From contig QPMI01000340.1 of NCBI GenBank assembly GCA_004431415.1, positions 1 through 50,523 on the forward strand: a DNA stretch of 50,523 nucleotides, read 5' to 3'. The notes under the pieces were generated by a model. It saw nothing but the letters and a program-made list of their open reading frames with translations. It made no database searches and was not told the origin of the DNA. The stretch is from Cyanophora paradoxa (Eukaryota; Glaucocystophyceae; Cyanophorales; Cyanophoraceae). The translations under genes were made by a program, and so were the position numbers. How positions within the stretch are numbered: position 1 is the first letter of the stretch; each line of letters opens with the position of its first letter. Below are positions 11,338 to 19,667 of the stretch, one piece after another.

Positions 11338-13679
11338 CTATTCAGTCCAAGGCGCCATCCTGGAAGCATGAACCATAATGCGAGATTTCAATTTAGGCGC
11401 ATCGCGAGCCTTAGGTCCAGCATACTCCACAAGGAAAGTTACACCTTTTCCATGAGAAACTTCTTTCAAGATAATCCAAGGCCCAGTATAGCGAGGGGAC
11501 AACTTGTCAGAGCGACGAGTCGATGGGATCCAAACTTTCACAAATTCTCCAGGGAGGTACAACTGCTTAAGATTCGTTTGAGTAGCCAAATAGTCATTCT
11601 TAACTCCTTGGATGTCCGAATAAATCCGCGAAAATCTGCGAGCCAACTGCTGCGGGTATGAACCAGCATCAGTAGGATCCAGAACAAGTTCAGGAGTCAC
11701 CAACAAATCGGTCGGCAACACACAAGGCCGTCCATAAACCATTTCGAAAGGAGTATTACCAGTCGAAGGGTTTTTATAGTTGCGCACAGCGAGAAGTGCG
11801 AAAGGTAAATGTTTGTCCCAAGTCTTGGGATTGTCCTCAATGTAAAAACGAAGTCGAGTGACCAAAATGTCGTTGAATTTCTCGACTGCACCCTGAGACT
11901 GCGGGTGATAGGCGGAAGACCTAATAGGCTTTATTTTAAAGAGCCGCTCCAACTCGGCAAGTAAGAAATTGCTAAATTCACCGCCTTGATCAGACGAAAT
12001 TTTTACCGGTACTCCGTGCAACGGGATCCAGTGATCAAATAACGCTCGAATAACAGAATGCGCAGATTTGGTTCGAGCGGGAACCGCATGACTCCAACGA
12101 GTGAAAACATCGGTAATCGTAATCAAATATTCGTTTCCAGCTGAAGTTCTAGGAAGCGGACCAACGATATCAATTTCGATGTGTTGCATAGGTCCGTCGG
12201 AATGGATCTGAAATTGCGGAACATCTTTCGGTTGCTTCGATACCTTGATGCGCTGACAATCGGCGCACCGAGAAACCAAATCAACTACGTCGGCGAACAT
12301 GTTCCGCCAATAATAACGCCGCTTAATGTGATCGAACATTTTTCCAATTCCAGGGTGTCCAAGAGAACGATGAACTGTACTAAGAACTGTTTCGCGCAAA
12401 TGCTCCGGTACGCAAATACGCGTAAGTGCACCAACTGCACGCTGATGAACCAGTACGCCATCGCGAAGAGCAAACTTGTTTGTTTTCAAGAGGCGCTCGG
12501 CCTCCTTGTTGGGTCCAAGGGGCTCGACAGTAATGTCGGCCTCCAAATATTTGATCATGTCCGATAAAATAACATCTTTTAATTGCTCAAGTCTTATCTG
12601 AGCCGGCGATAAACTCAACTGTATTTCTACTGCGTCCAAAAATGCGGATAAAGTGGGCGAAGTCACCTCCATCGCCTCTAGAGATTGTACGGTCGTCCGC
12701 ACAAGTCTGGACAGAGCGTCGGCATCGGCATTTGCCTTGCCGGGCTTGTACTCCAAATCAAAATCAAATTGCTGCATGCCCAAAATCCATCGAGTAATTC
12801 TAGCATTCGGCAAATTCTTGGCCGATTTCAAATATTGAAGAGCTGAGTGATCAGACTTGATCACAAACTTCTGGCCACGAAGATAGTGGGGGAACTTCTT
12901 GGTTACAGCCCACCAGATCGCATACAACTCCTGCTCCGTGACAGTCCATTTTTGCTGCTCCTCAGTAAGTGGTTCAGCTGCATACTCAATAACAATTTCT
13001 CGACTCCAATTCTTCTCCGCAGATGTAAACTTGTGGGAGGCAAAAGAAACAAACTTTTCATTTCCATCCTTATCCAATTGAGAAAGCACCGCCCCTACTC
13101 CAACTTTTGAGGCGTCGGTCTTCAGAATGAAAGGCTTGCTGAAGTCAGGAAGTGCCAAAATAGGCGCTGAACACAATAACTCTTTAAGTCTCCGAAATGC
13201 CAAATCTTCTCGAGGACCCCAATAAAAGGGAGATCCTTTGGAGCACAAATCATGTAAAGGAGCTGCAATCAATGCACAGCTCATAATGAAAATTCGATAA
13301 TATCCTACCATACCTAGAAAAGTGCGAACTTCTGATACAGATCTCGGTGTGGGAAATTTCCTAACTGCTTCTACTTTTGCTGGAGAAGGCTTGATTCCAG
13401 TTCTAGTAACTGTAAAGCCAAGGTATTCCAGTTCTGCCTTGAAGAATTTTGATTTCTTGGGCTTAAAGAACAAGTTAGCCCGTCTCATAGCTTCAAATAC
13501 CCACTGAAGATCAGCAAGGTGCTGCTTCAGGGATTTCGAAAAGACACATATATCATCAAGGTAGACCAGAACAAAGATATATAAATAAGTCCCTAATACT
13601 GAATTCATCATAGTTTGAAACGTCGCCGGGGCTGTCTTCAATCCTTGGGGCATCACATTCCATTCAAACAACCCAAGAG
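11338..13679 (-). pseudogene. pol: Gypsy-1 pol, C-terminal half (RT palm, RNase H, integrase), inverted
   Basis: Open for about 780 codons from LGLFEWN at 13677 to the stop at 11338. Order: RT palm with VYLDDICVFSK; RNase H with KTDASKVGVGAV; integrase zinc finger HRSLGH...CADC; catalytic core with EIDIVGP, SSDQGGEF and GAVEKFN, supplying the D, D and E; then a GPY/F-type end with TGPWIILKEV. All catalytic residues are present. The open frame runs upstream into satellite B to an ATG at 13755, so about 26 satellite-encoded residues are fused in frame to RT. This half lacks protease and the N-terminal RT fingers, so it is non-autonomous. Confidence 0.9.
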
Positions 13680-13906
13680 TGCATCTTTGTTCTTTTTTCT
13701 GGCAGATTGGAACCCTGGGGCCTTTGACTGAGTGACTTGCTGGTGGGTGGGTCATCTGCCTAAGGCTAGCGCCTTGTGCATATTCCCCCAGACAGATTTG
13801 GGGTGCATCTTTCTTCTATTTTCAGGCAGATTGGAAACCTGGGGCCTTCGACTGAGTGACTTGCTGGTGGGTGGGTCATCTGCCTAAGGCTAGCGCCTTG
13901 TGCATA
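13680..13906 (+). repeat. Satellite B, two units
   Basis: Two head-to-tail units with ggggcctttgactgagtgac and ctaaggctagcgccttgtgc landmarks. It starts at the RT breakpoint and stops in the middle of a unit at 13906. Confidence 0.92.
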
Positions 13907-14195
13907 GGGTTTGACTAGGCTAGGCTAGCGCTAGCTGCCACGCTTTGATATATTTCTAGCCAGAACGTGTACGCCAGAGCCAGCCTGGCAAATCTTTGGT
14001 GGCGATCTGGCTCTAGATCTCTAGTTCTGCTAGCTGGGCGAGAACTGGGCTAGCCATGGCTCTCTAGCAGTCGGGCTGAGAAGTGTGTGGGGATCCGTAA
14101 TGACGCCCTCCGCCTGCGTACGCATATACGTATATATACGTAAACTGGTACGCTAGTCCGGTGCGCGGCTCCAATCGTCACTTTTGGCTCCCGGC
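13907..14195. other. Gene-free spacer with palindromes
   Basis: No coding frame or known repeat recognised. It contains the 12-bp palindrome GCTAGCGCTAGC near 13926 and the 16-bp perfect palindrome TACGTATATATACGTA at 14127-14142, along with many CTAG motifs. It lies between satellite B and a satellite A fragment. The function is unknown. Confidence 0.5.
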
Positions 14196-14325
14196 CCAAA
14201 TACTCGGTGGGGGTCCCACTTGGAAGGGCAGAGCCTCTTAGAGGGCCACTGCTGGGCAGGTTGCACCTGCCTAAGGCTAGCGCCTTGTGCTCGTTCCCCC
14301 TGGAAAGTTTTTGTGTGCTCTGTAA
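14196..14325 (-). repeat. Satellite A fragment
   Basis: Reverse-oriented partial monomer running from the ctcggtgggggtcccacttg segment to gaaagtttttgtgtgc. It forms the left satellite border of the DUF5672 gene island. Confidence 0.88.
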
Positions 14326-14625
14326 TTAAAGAAGTACCCGAAGGGGCCGCACGCTCCATCTAGCACGAGCCTGCTCCCAGGTGGGAAGAAATTTCAGGAC
14401 GAAGCGGCGCAGTGTCTTCCGTTCTGTGCAGCTGGAGACCCGTTTGTTGCCGAGCATTCCCTTTTGTTGCCGAAATTGCGAAACTTACGAGAATCTGCTT
14501 TTGTCAGTTTCGCTTAGGTCACGCAACCAGTTCCGGGGCAGATCGATCTGCTGACCATGATATCGATTATGACTACGGCGAAAGGGCAATGAGAAGTGAG
14601 CTGCGCGACAACTCGGCTGTCAGTC

Positions 14626-14710
14626 AAGGTACAAGCTCTCAGTCGCAACAAGGTACAATCGCGACAACTGAGTAAGACAAGGTACAAGCTCTCGGTCGCA
14701 ACAAAGTACA
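14626..14710 (+). repeat. Pair of 32-bp direct repeats upstream of the DUF5672 gene
   Basis: Copies at 14626-14657 and 14679-14710 share ggtacaagctctc and gtcgcaacaa and differ at two positions; their spacing is 53 bp. They lie 40-124 bp upstream of the ATG at 14750. An AT-rich aatttaaatacc follows at about 14719. They could be promoter elements or a small local duplication. The rest of 14326-14625 shows nothing recognisable. Confidence 0.7.
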
Positions 14711-14749
14711 GAGGAAGTAATTTAAATACCGAATCCACCGAAGAAGCCG

Positions 14750-15622
14750 ATGAACCGAAGGCGAATTTTTTTGTACTGTGTCGGATTAAGCTGCGCCTTA
14801 CTTTCAATTTCTGTCCTGCAAAAAAAAGAGAGTTGCGAGCCGCTTCAGACCACTTCGTTGTGGGAACCAACTCAAAGCTGCTGTGGTGTCGCCGTCCTAG
14901 TTGAAACCCGACATTCAGGACACTTTTTCGCCGTTGTTCATAATTTCAATCGCAAACTGCCAGCTTGTTGGTGTATCCAGCTTTTCTATCCTTCCGATTC
15001 CATCCCATTTCTCCGTAAATCTTTCCGAGAGCAAATTCACATGGGAAGAATTGTTTTGTCTGAAATAAATGCCACGTTTTTGCCGATGAGCATCGCAAAC
15101 TACAATTTTTACATGACGTCGTATGAGTTTTGGATGTCTTGCATCCACGACAGAGTTCTCATATTTCAGCTCGATTCATTTTTGTGTGAGTCTTCATCGC
15201 AGTCAATCGATGACTGGACTCTGTTCGATCTGGTTGGCGCTCCATGGCGACTTCCTGTTGCTCACCCAGTCGTCGGCAATGGAGGTCTATCTTACCGCAA
15301 CCGAAGTTTTATGATACGAATTCTTGATGAATTTGGGGAGCACTTCTCGGATGAAGCAAAGTTTAGAAATGCGACGAAGCGTTATGCCACATGGAGATCA
15401 GCACGTGGAATGAGTGTTACTGTCACGGAAGCAAATGAGGATGCATGTTTCGCTTTTGCATGCCATGCATTAGGTTGCAGAATGCCGTCAGTTGAATTAG
15501 CAAGACAGTTCGCAGTCGAAACCTTTTTTCACCCGCGTCCCTTAGGAATACACAAGTACTGGGCATATCAAACTGGTCAGGAACTGAACACGCTTAAAGA
15601 GTTTTGTATGGATCCATTTTAA
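14750..15622 (+). CDS. DUF5672 family protein, type II membrane-anchored
   Basis: A 290-residue single-exon protein. Residues 5-23 are hydrophobic after a basic MNRRR start, fitting a signal anchor with the body in the ER/Golgi lumen. Family motifs are FQLDSFLC (139-146), VGAPW (162-166), GNGGLSYRN (176-184), an ED pair (220-221), FAVETFF (254-260) and HKYWAY (268-273). DUF5672 has no assigned reaction as far as I know; the DSF and ED acidic motifs and the membrane anchor suggest a glycosyltransferase-like enzyme, which is inference. It is a paralogue of the protein at 36466-37299 and both end FC(M/Q)DPF. Satellite fragments flank the island, both in the same orientation. The ATG is chosen because the anchor follows directly. 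Confidence 0.88.
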   Translation: MNRRRIFLYCVGLSCALLSISVLQKKESCEPLQTTSLWEPTQSCCGVAVLVETRHSGHFFAVVHNFNRKLPACWCIQLFYPSDSIPFLRKSFREQIHMGRIVLSEINATFLPMSIANYNFYMTSYEFWMSCIHDRVLIFQLDSFLCESSSQSIDDWTLFDLVGAPWRLPVAHPVVGNGGLSYRNRSFMIRILDEFGEHFSDEAKFRNATKRYATWRSARGMSVTVTEANEDACFAFACHALGCRMPSVELARQFAVETFFHPRPLGIHKYWAYQTGQELNTLKEFCMDPF

Positions 15623-15652
15623 AAAAACTGTCGTATGTCGATGTAACTAACC

Positions 15653-15712
15653 TGCATGCATGCATGCATGCAAAAATGAACGAAAAACTCGGTTACTAAC
15701 CTGCATGCATGC
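15653..15712. repeat. GCAT runs downstream of the DUF5672 gene
   Basis: Alternating purine-pyrimidine tgcatgcatgcatgc runs occur twice, each preceded by (a)ctaacctgcatgc. They begin about 30 bp after the stop codon. Such tracts can adopt Z-DNA or cruciform forms; no role is shown. Confidence 0.75.
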
Positions 15713-15734
15713 TTCGTTTGATTCTCAAGGGCAC

Positions 15735-16075
15735 TGTAGGGGCAGGGGCCGCTTGCTTTCTCAAGAGCACTCTGAAAGGATTGCATGTCAAAGGGAGTTT
15801 CTTTTTCTTGTTTCCAGTTTGTGGTCCTGGCTCCCCATCACCCCCCCAAAATCTTACCGGGGGCCCCATCCACACAGACCAGGGGGCAGGGGCCGCTTGC
15901 CTACTCCAGGACACTCTGACAGAATTGCATGACAAGCGGAGTTTCTTTTTCTTGTTTCTAGTTTGTGGTCCTTGCTACCCCATCCACACAAAACAGGGGG
16001 CAGGGGCCGCTTGCCTACTCAAGAGCACTCTGATAGGATTGCATGACAAGCGGAGTTTCTTTTTCTTGTTTAGTT
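15735..16075 (+). repeat. Three-copy tandem repeat C (about 112-145 bp)
   Basis: The motif ggggcaggggccgcttgc recurs at about 15738, 15885 and 15996. Each copy continues with a shared segment including actctga, ttgcatg, and the pyrimidine tract gtttctttttcttgttt. The first unit is longer by an insertion with runs of C and G. It is unrelated to satellites A and B. The open frame across it (15709-16191) is judged non-coding. 16076-16194 shows nothing recognisable. Confidence 0.85.
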
Positions 16076-16194
16076 CACGAATCTTTGTGTCAACCACTTG
16101 GCTGCAGATACTAAATGTTTTACTGACTTCAACTTTTATAGTTTCATTGACAAGCTCACGCCTAGTGCACGCCTGCCTAGTGAATCATTGATTT

Positions 16195-16365
16195 CCAAGG
16201 GAATCCCAGTGGGGTAGGGTGCACCTGCCTTAGGCTAGCACCGTGCGCAGTCTCCCCAGAAAGAGATTGTGGGCACGTTGACTTAATTTGGGGGGCCCCA
16301 GTGAACAAATGATGTCAGAGGGAGTATCAGCGGTATGGGGTGCACCCTGGTGGGGTGGGAAACAA
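16195..16365 (-). repeat. Diverged satellite A fragments
   Basis: gtgcacctgccttaggctagcaccg then ctccccagaaagagattgtgggcac is a degraded reverse-oriented monomer; a further ggggtgcaccctgg piece lies near 16338. It separates the DUF5672 and GT7 islands. Confidence 0.7.
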
Positions 16366-16402
16366 ACAATAAACAAGGAGAAATAAATTTCAAGAAAGAG
16401 AA

Positions 16403-17248
16403 TCAGTCAATGATTGCAGTGATATGTACACAAAATTCTTTTACCATCACTTCCTCGATCCGGTACTGGACACTGTTAAATCCATCAATTTCCATCTTCT
16501 CTCGAATTCTACCAAGCAATTCGAATCTATCTTCAGCAACTTGATTGGTTCCTGGATGTGCAAGGTCAGCATACTCCCCTTCACAATGTGGATTTAAACG
16601 TTTAACAGGAAGCTTCTTGACCGAGAACCGTCCTCCAAAGTCATCATCCTCGCCACCCCAACCCCAGTAGGAGTTGGAATGTCCGTTGACCAAAGTATAA
16701 TCCTTGATTGAAACAAGAAAAACGCCACCAGAATAAGATTCATATGGTAGCTTGTAATTGAACTTCTGTACACAGCTTGCAAGGTGGATAGGCTGATCGG
16801 AGAACAAGTACGTATTGTTGCGTCGAGTTGGCAGTAAATCGACATCATGCAATGCAACGTAATCAAAGTGAGACCGCGTTACGTTAACACCGACGTTGAA
16901 CAGTTTTCCCCTATTGAACTTTCTATTTCCATTTTGCTCGATCAAAAAGATTTGAAAGTTCACTTTCTGCATAACAAGCCAGTGATGCATGTAGAAAGTG
17001 AACACGGAAGCCTGAGCATCTCTCGCACGGACAGGCACAATGACTGCTAGCTTATGTTCCATGTGCGGGTTACAAACCACGATAGGTAGTTGAGGAACGG
17101 CATCGACGCTCTCAACGATAACATGGCACGAACTGGAAGGGGCTTGAAAAGAAGGCGTAGTTAGAGAGCTTGAGAAATCCGAATGCAACAAGGAGCCTAA
17201 CACGATAGCGTTCAAGACAAGCGCACCTAATAAGTAAGCAAGTTTCAT
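16403..17248 (-). CDS. GT7-family beta-1,4-galactosyltransferase-like protein
   Basis: A 281-residue single-exon protein from the ATG at 17248. An upstream in-frame ATG at 17302 would add 18 residues ahead of the anchor, so the inner one is preferred. Residues 4-20 form a signal anchor of a type II Golgi protein. GT7 motifs appear in order: AVIVPVRARD near 68-77, FNRGKLFNVG (111-120), HDVDLLP (134-140) with the metal-binding DVD, and WGWGGEDDDF (195-204), the acceptor/donor loop typical of beta-1,4-galactosyltransferases and GalNAc-transferases. Known members transfer Gal, GalNAc or Xyl from UDP-sugar to glycans; the exact sugar here cannot be read. The body is shorter than animal enzymes, which have a long stem. 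Diverged satellite A lies on both sides in opposite orientations. Confidence 0.9.
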   Translation of the reverse strand: MKLAYLLGALVLNAIVLGSLLHSDFSSSLTTPSFQAPSSSCHVIVESVDAVPQLPIVVCNPHMEHKLAVIVPVRARDAQASVFTFYMHHWLVMQKVNFQIFLIEQNGNRKFNRGKLFNVGVNVTRSHFDYVALHDVDLLPTRRNNTYLFSDQPIHLASCVQKFNYKLPYESYSGGVFLVSIKDYTLVNGHSNSYWGWGGEDDDFGGRFSVKKLPVKRLNPHCEGEYADLAHPGTNQVAEDRFELLGRIREKMEIDGFNSVQYRIEEVMVKEFCVHITAIID

Positions 17249-17330
17249 TTTAGGATGGTACAGGCTTTCAACCTGGTCACCTGGTCGGTGGGATGAAAGC
17301 AAAGGGCGCCCAGCTGGAGACCTGCATGTA

Positions 17331-17386
17331 GCTCAGCCATTCCGAATGGGACGCCCAGGGAGTGTTTCAGGATTTGAAGGTTTGAG
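17331..17386 (+). repeat. Diverged satellite A fragment
   Basis: The segment cattccgaatgggacgccc through gtgtttcaggatttgaagg matches the ccttccaagtgggaccc...gtttggggacttgaatg part of the monomer with many changes. It is the 5' border of the GT7 island, about 80 bp upstream of its ATG. Confidence 0.7.
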
Positions 17387-17429
17387 CTCCACGCTGGCCC
17401 CGACATCCTGTCCTAGTACCCCTGCTAAG

Positions 17430-17843
17430 CGCATCAAGTTATCGAAGAAGTCGCAGCAGATTCCGCAATTCGAAATCCATGCCGACGGACCTATGAAGCA
17501 TATTGAAATTGATATTGTTGGTCCGCTTCCGAAGACTTCTACTGGGAATCAATATTACAATCACGGATGTTTTCACTCGTTGGAGTCATGCAGTTGCAGC
17601 TCGAACCAAGTCAGCGCATTATGTTATTCGAGCTCTATTTGATCACTGGATCCCGTTGCACGGATTGCCGGTGAAGATTTCATCTGATCAAGATGGTGAA
17701 TTTGATAGTTTTCCATTTTTCGAGCTTGAGCGGCTCTTTAAAATAAACATGTTCTCTCTTCGTCATACCACCCGCAATCTTAGGGTGCGGTCGAAAAAAT
17801 TCATTGATGTTCTCGTCACTCGACTGCGTTTGTATATTGAGGA
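17430..17843 (+). pseudogene. Gypsy integrase fragment with frameshifts
   Basis: Encodes PQFEIHADGPMKHIEIDIVG, then after a frameshift near 17550 ITDVFTRWSHAV, FDHWIPLHG and SSDQDGEF, ending in VTRLRLYIED after a further disrupted stretch. It matches the integrase core of gypsy-1. Both ends are lost and the frame is broken at least twice. The last codons run straight into a minus-strand gag fragment at 17841. Confidence 0.85.
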
Positions 17844-18262
17844 CCGCGATCACCGCCACCAGAATAATTTCCAAAATCACGAGAATCGCGCTGGGAATAA
17901 TTGCCATTCCCACGACCGCGACCTTCAAAATTTCCACGATTAAAATTGCCAAAGTGCCAAAGTGGCCTCTCTCGAACTGTCCAAAACTTGTTGAAACAAG
18001 CACTCCCCGGGACGAGTCCCCTTTTCCACTCGAAATTTGAGAATGTGAAGCACGCAAATGCGGTTGACCATCCAGCGCACTGCCTGGGATTGTATCCAAA
18101 GAATCAATTCTACAACTACTAGCATCTTTCTTTGCATTGGCAACGATAGGGAAATTGGTTGATTGGGAAATAGTGGATGGTGAAAGGGAAGAAGAAGAGA
18201 GATGATCAGAACAACTGCTGACTTGCTTCGAAGTTCGTCAAAGGAATTCATTCAAAGATATT
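17841..18262 (-). pseudogene. Scrambled gypsy gag/pol-N fragment
   Basis: Read on the minus strand it begins with the start of pol (ISLNEFL at about 18250), continues to FERGHFG near 17950, then jumps back to the RG-rich gag tail at 17940-17841. In gypsy-1 the order is reversed: the gag tail at 8280-8410 precedes NEFL at 8583. The junction shares ttggca between the two source sites. It therefore looks like a template-switch or microhomology join. Confidence 0.75.
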
Positions 18263-18284
18263 ACAGGAATAAAATTTGCGTGAA

Positions 18285-18371
18285 GGGAAAGATTGTTTTT
18301 GTGTGCACCTGACTTCCTGCTGTTGGCCCAACGGGAATTCAAACTGACCAGGGCTGAGAAGGAGTGAACCC
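18285..18371 (-). repeat. Satellite A fragment
   Basis: Partial reverse-oriented monomer: tttgtgtgcacctgacttcc, ggccc...gggaattcaaactgaccag, and ggagtgaaccc. Confidence 0.88.
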
Positions 18372-18402
18372 CACCACTGAGTGAAGGAGTGAAATTAAGC
18401 AA

Positions 18403-18431
18403 CACAGTCCCAGAGCTCTTGGTCTTCTCCA
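18403..18431 (+). repeat. 29-bp piece of gypsy-3 RT embedded in satellite
   Basis: Positions 18403-18431 match 23357-23385 of gypsy-3 exactly; the segment includes cagagctcttggtcttctcc. It sits at the point where satellite A changes orientation, as filler-like DNA. Confidence 0.85.
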
Positions 18432-18750
18432 CTCAGCCATTCGGAATGGGACTCCCACTGAGTTTTAAGGGATTTGAATGTTTCCTGGGTTCACTCCTTA
18501 GCGATGGTCAGTTTGAATTCCCGTCGGGCCCACAACAGGAAGTCAGGTGCACACAAAAACTTTCCAGGGGGAACATGCACAAGGTGCTAGCCTTTGGCAG
18601 GTGCACCCCGCCCAGCAGAGACCCTGTAAGAGGCTCTGCCCTTCCAAGCGGGATTCTCGCCGACTGTTTCAGGACTTGAATGTTTCCTGGGTTCACTCCT
18701 CAGCCTGGTCAGATTGAATTCGCGTCCGGCCCACAACAGGAAGTCAGGTG
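18432..18750 (+). repeat. Satellite A, about 1.5 units, diverged
   Basis: Forward-oriented monomers with tgtttcctgggttcactcc and gggggaacatgcacaaggtg landmarks and numerous substitutions. It stops at tcaggtgc, where an RT fragment begins. Confidence 0.9.
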
Positions 18751-19222
18751 CCTCTCGAGCAGTCCAATGAAAATGAGAACTCTTGGCGCAAAGATCATAG
18801 AGTGGCGCCGCAAGAACTGCATATAAAGGTACAAAGATTCTATAATATCCAGTCATGCCGAGAAAAGTCCTAACTTCTGATACAGATTTGGGGGTCGCAA
18901 ATTTGCGAGCTGCCTCCATCTTTGTGGCAGAGGTCTTGATGCCCTGTCTAGTAACCACAAATCCAAGATACTCCAATTCAGCCTTGAAGAATTTCGACTT
19001 CTTGGTCTTAAAGAAGATGTTTGCCCATCTCATAGCACCAAAGACCCACTGAAGGTCTGCCAAGTGCTGTTTCAGATATTTCGAAAATACACATATATCA
19101 TCCAAATATACCAATAAATAAGTTCCAAGAACGCTGTTTATCATCATCTGAAAAGTGGCCGGGGCTGTCTTCAAGCCCAAGTCCAAGGGGAGACCGAAAA
19201 GCAGTCTTCTCCTTGTCCTCCT
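18751..19222 (-). pseudogene. Gypsy RT fragment inside satellite A
   Basis: Minus-strand coding from KEKTAF at about 19215, through LKTAPATFQMM, VYLDDICVFSK, FKAELEYLGFVVTRQGI and FLGMTGYYRIF, to FHWTARE at 18755. It is closest to gypsy-2 (shared GYYRIFVPLYAVLAAPLYDL). It has a small deletion in LFEWNVMPQG. The satellite A on its two sides is in opposite orientations. The junction at 19222 shares GAGG between satellite (gtacgagg) and RT (gaggaggac). Confidence 0.9.
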
Positions 19223-19399
19223 CGTACAGGGCCTCTGCTGGGCAGGGTGCACCTGCGTAAGGCTAGCGCCTTGTGCACGTTCTCCCTGGAAAGTTTTTGT
19301 GTCCACCTGACCTTGCTGTTGTGGGCCCAAGGGGAATTCAAACTGACCAGGGCTAAGAGGGAGTGAACCCAGGAAACATTCCAGTCCCCAAACACTCGG
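19223..19399 (-). repeat. Satellite A, reverse orientation
   Basis: Most of one monomer, from gtacagggcctctgctgggc to ccccaaacactcgg. 19400-19667 beyond it contains no recognisable gene or repeat; it is A/C-rich on the plus strand at first. Confidence 0.9.
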
Positions 19400-19667
19400 C
19401 GTAACAAGTTAACACGCTAACAGCACAAGATGCATATATCAACACAACCACACACACTCCAAACACACCAGATCCCCACAACAAACCCGAACAGCTTCTG
19501 CCCCGCCCTCTCTAAGCCTCTGATTCCCCTGCTACCCTATCAACTCCCTCTCCACTTAAGAGAGGTGCCACGTAGGGCCACATGCGATCCACATGTGTAA
19601 TAAAGGAAACTTGGGCTGTTCTGAATCCCAACGAAGATAGTTCACAGCCGACATCCCCGGAGAGATT

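Larger units (their letters stand above)
8169..13679. mobile_element. Gypsy-1: Ty3/gypsy element split in RT with its 3' half inverted
   Basis: The plus-strand part (8169-10740) holds the end of gag, protease and the start of reverse transcriptase. The minus-strand part (13679 down to 11103) holds the rest of RT, RNase H, integrase and a 3' LTR. The plus half ends at the codons for TP of KTAFRTP and the minus half begins with LGLFEWN. Gypsy-2 reads straight through at this point (KTAFRSPLGLFEWN), so the halves fit with no lost codon. Satellite A in reverse orientation (10741-11102) lies between plus half and LTR, and satellite B follows the other breakpoint. One inversion of 10741-13679 explains this. 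The 5' LTR and most of gag are missing, replaced by the satellite A array. Confidence 0.85.

Noticed and set aside
14412-14675. Short open frames upstream of the first DUF5672 gene
   Set aside because: They overlap the direct repeats and one another on both strands, with no recognisable protein features.
15709-16191. 160-codon open frame over tandem repeat C
   Set aside because: It follows the repeat unit, is low complexity, and has no domain.
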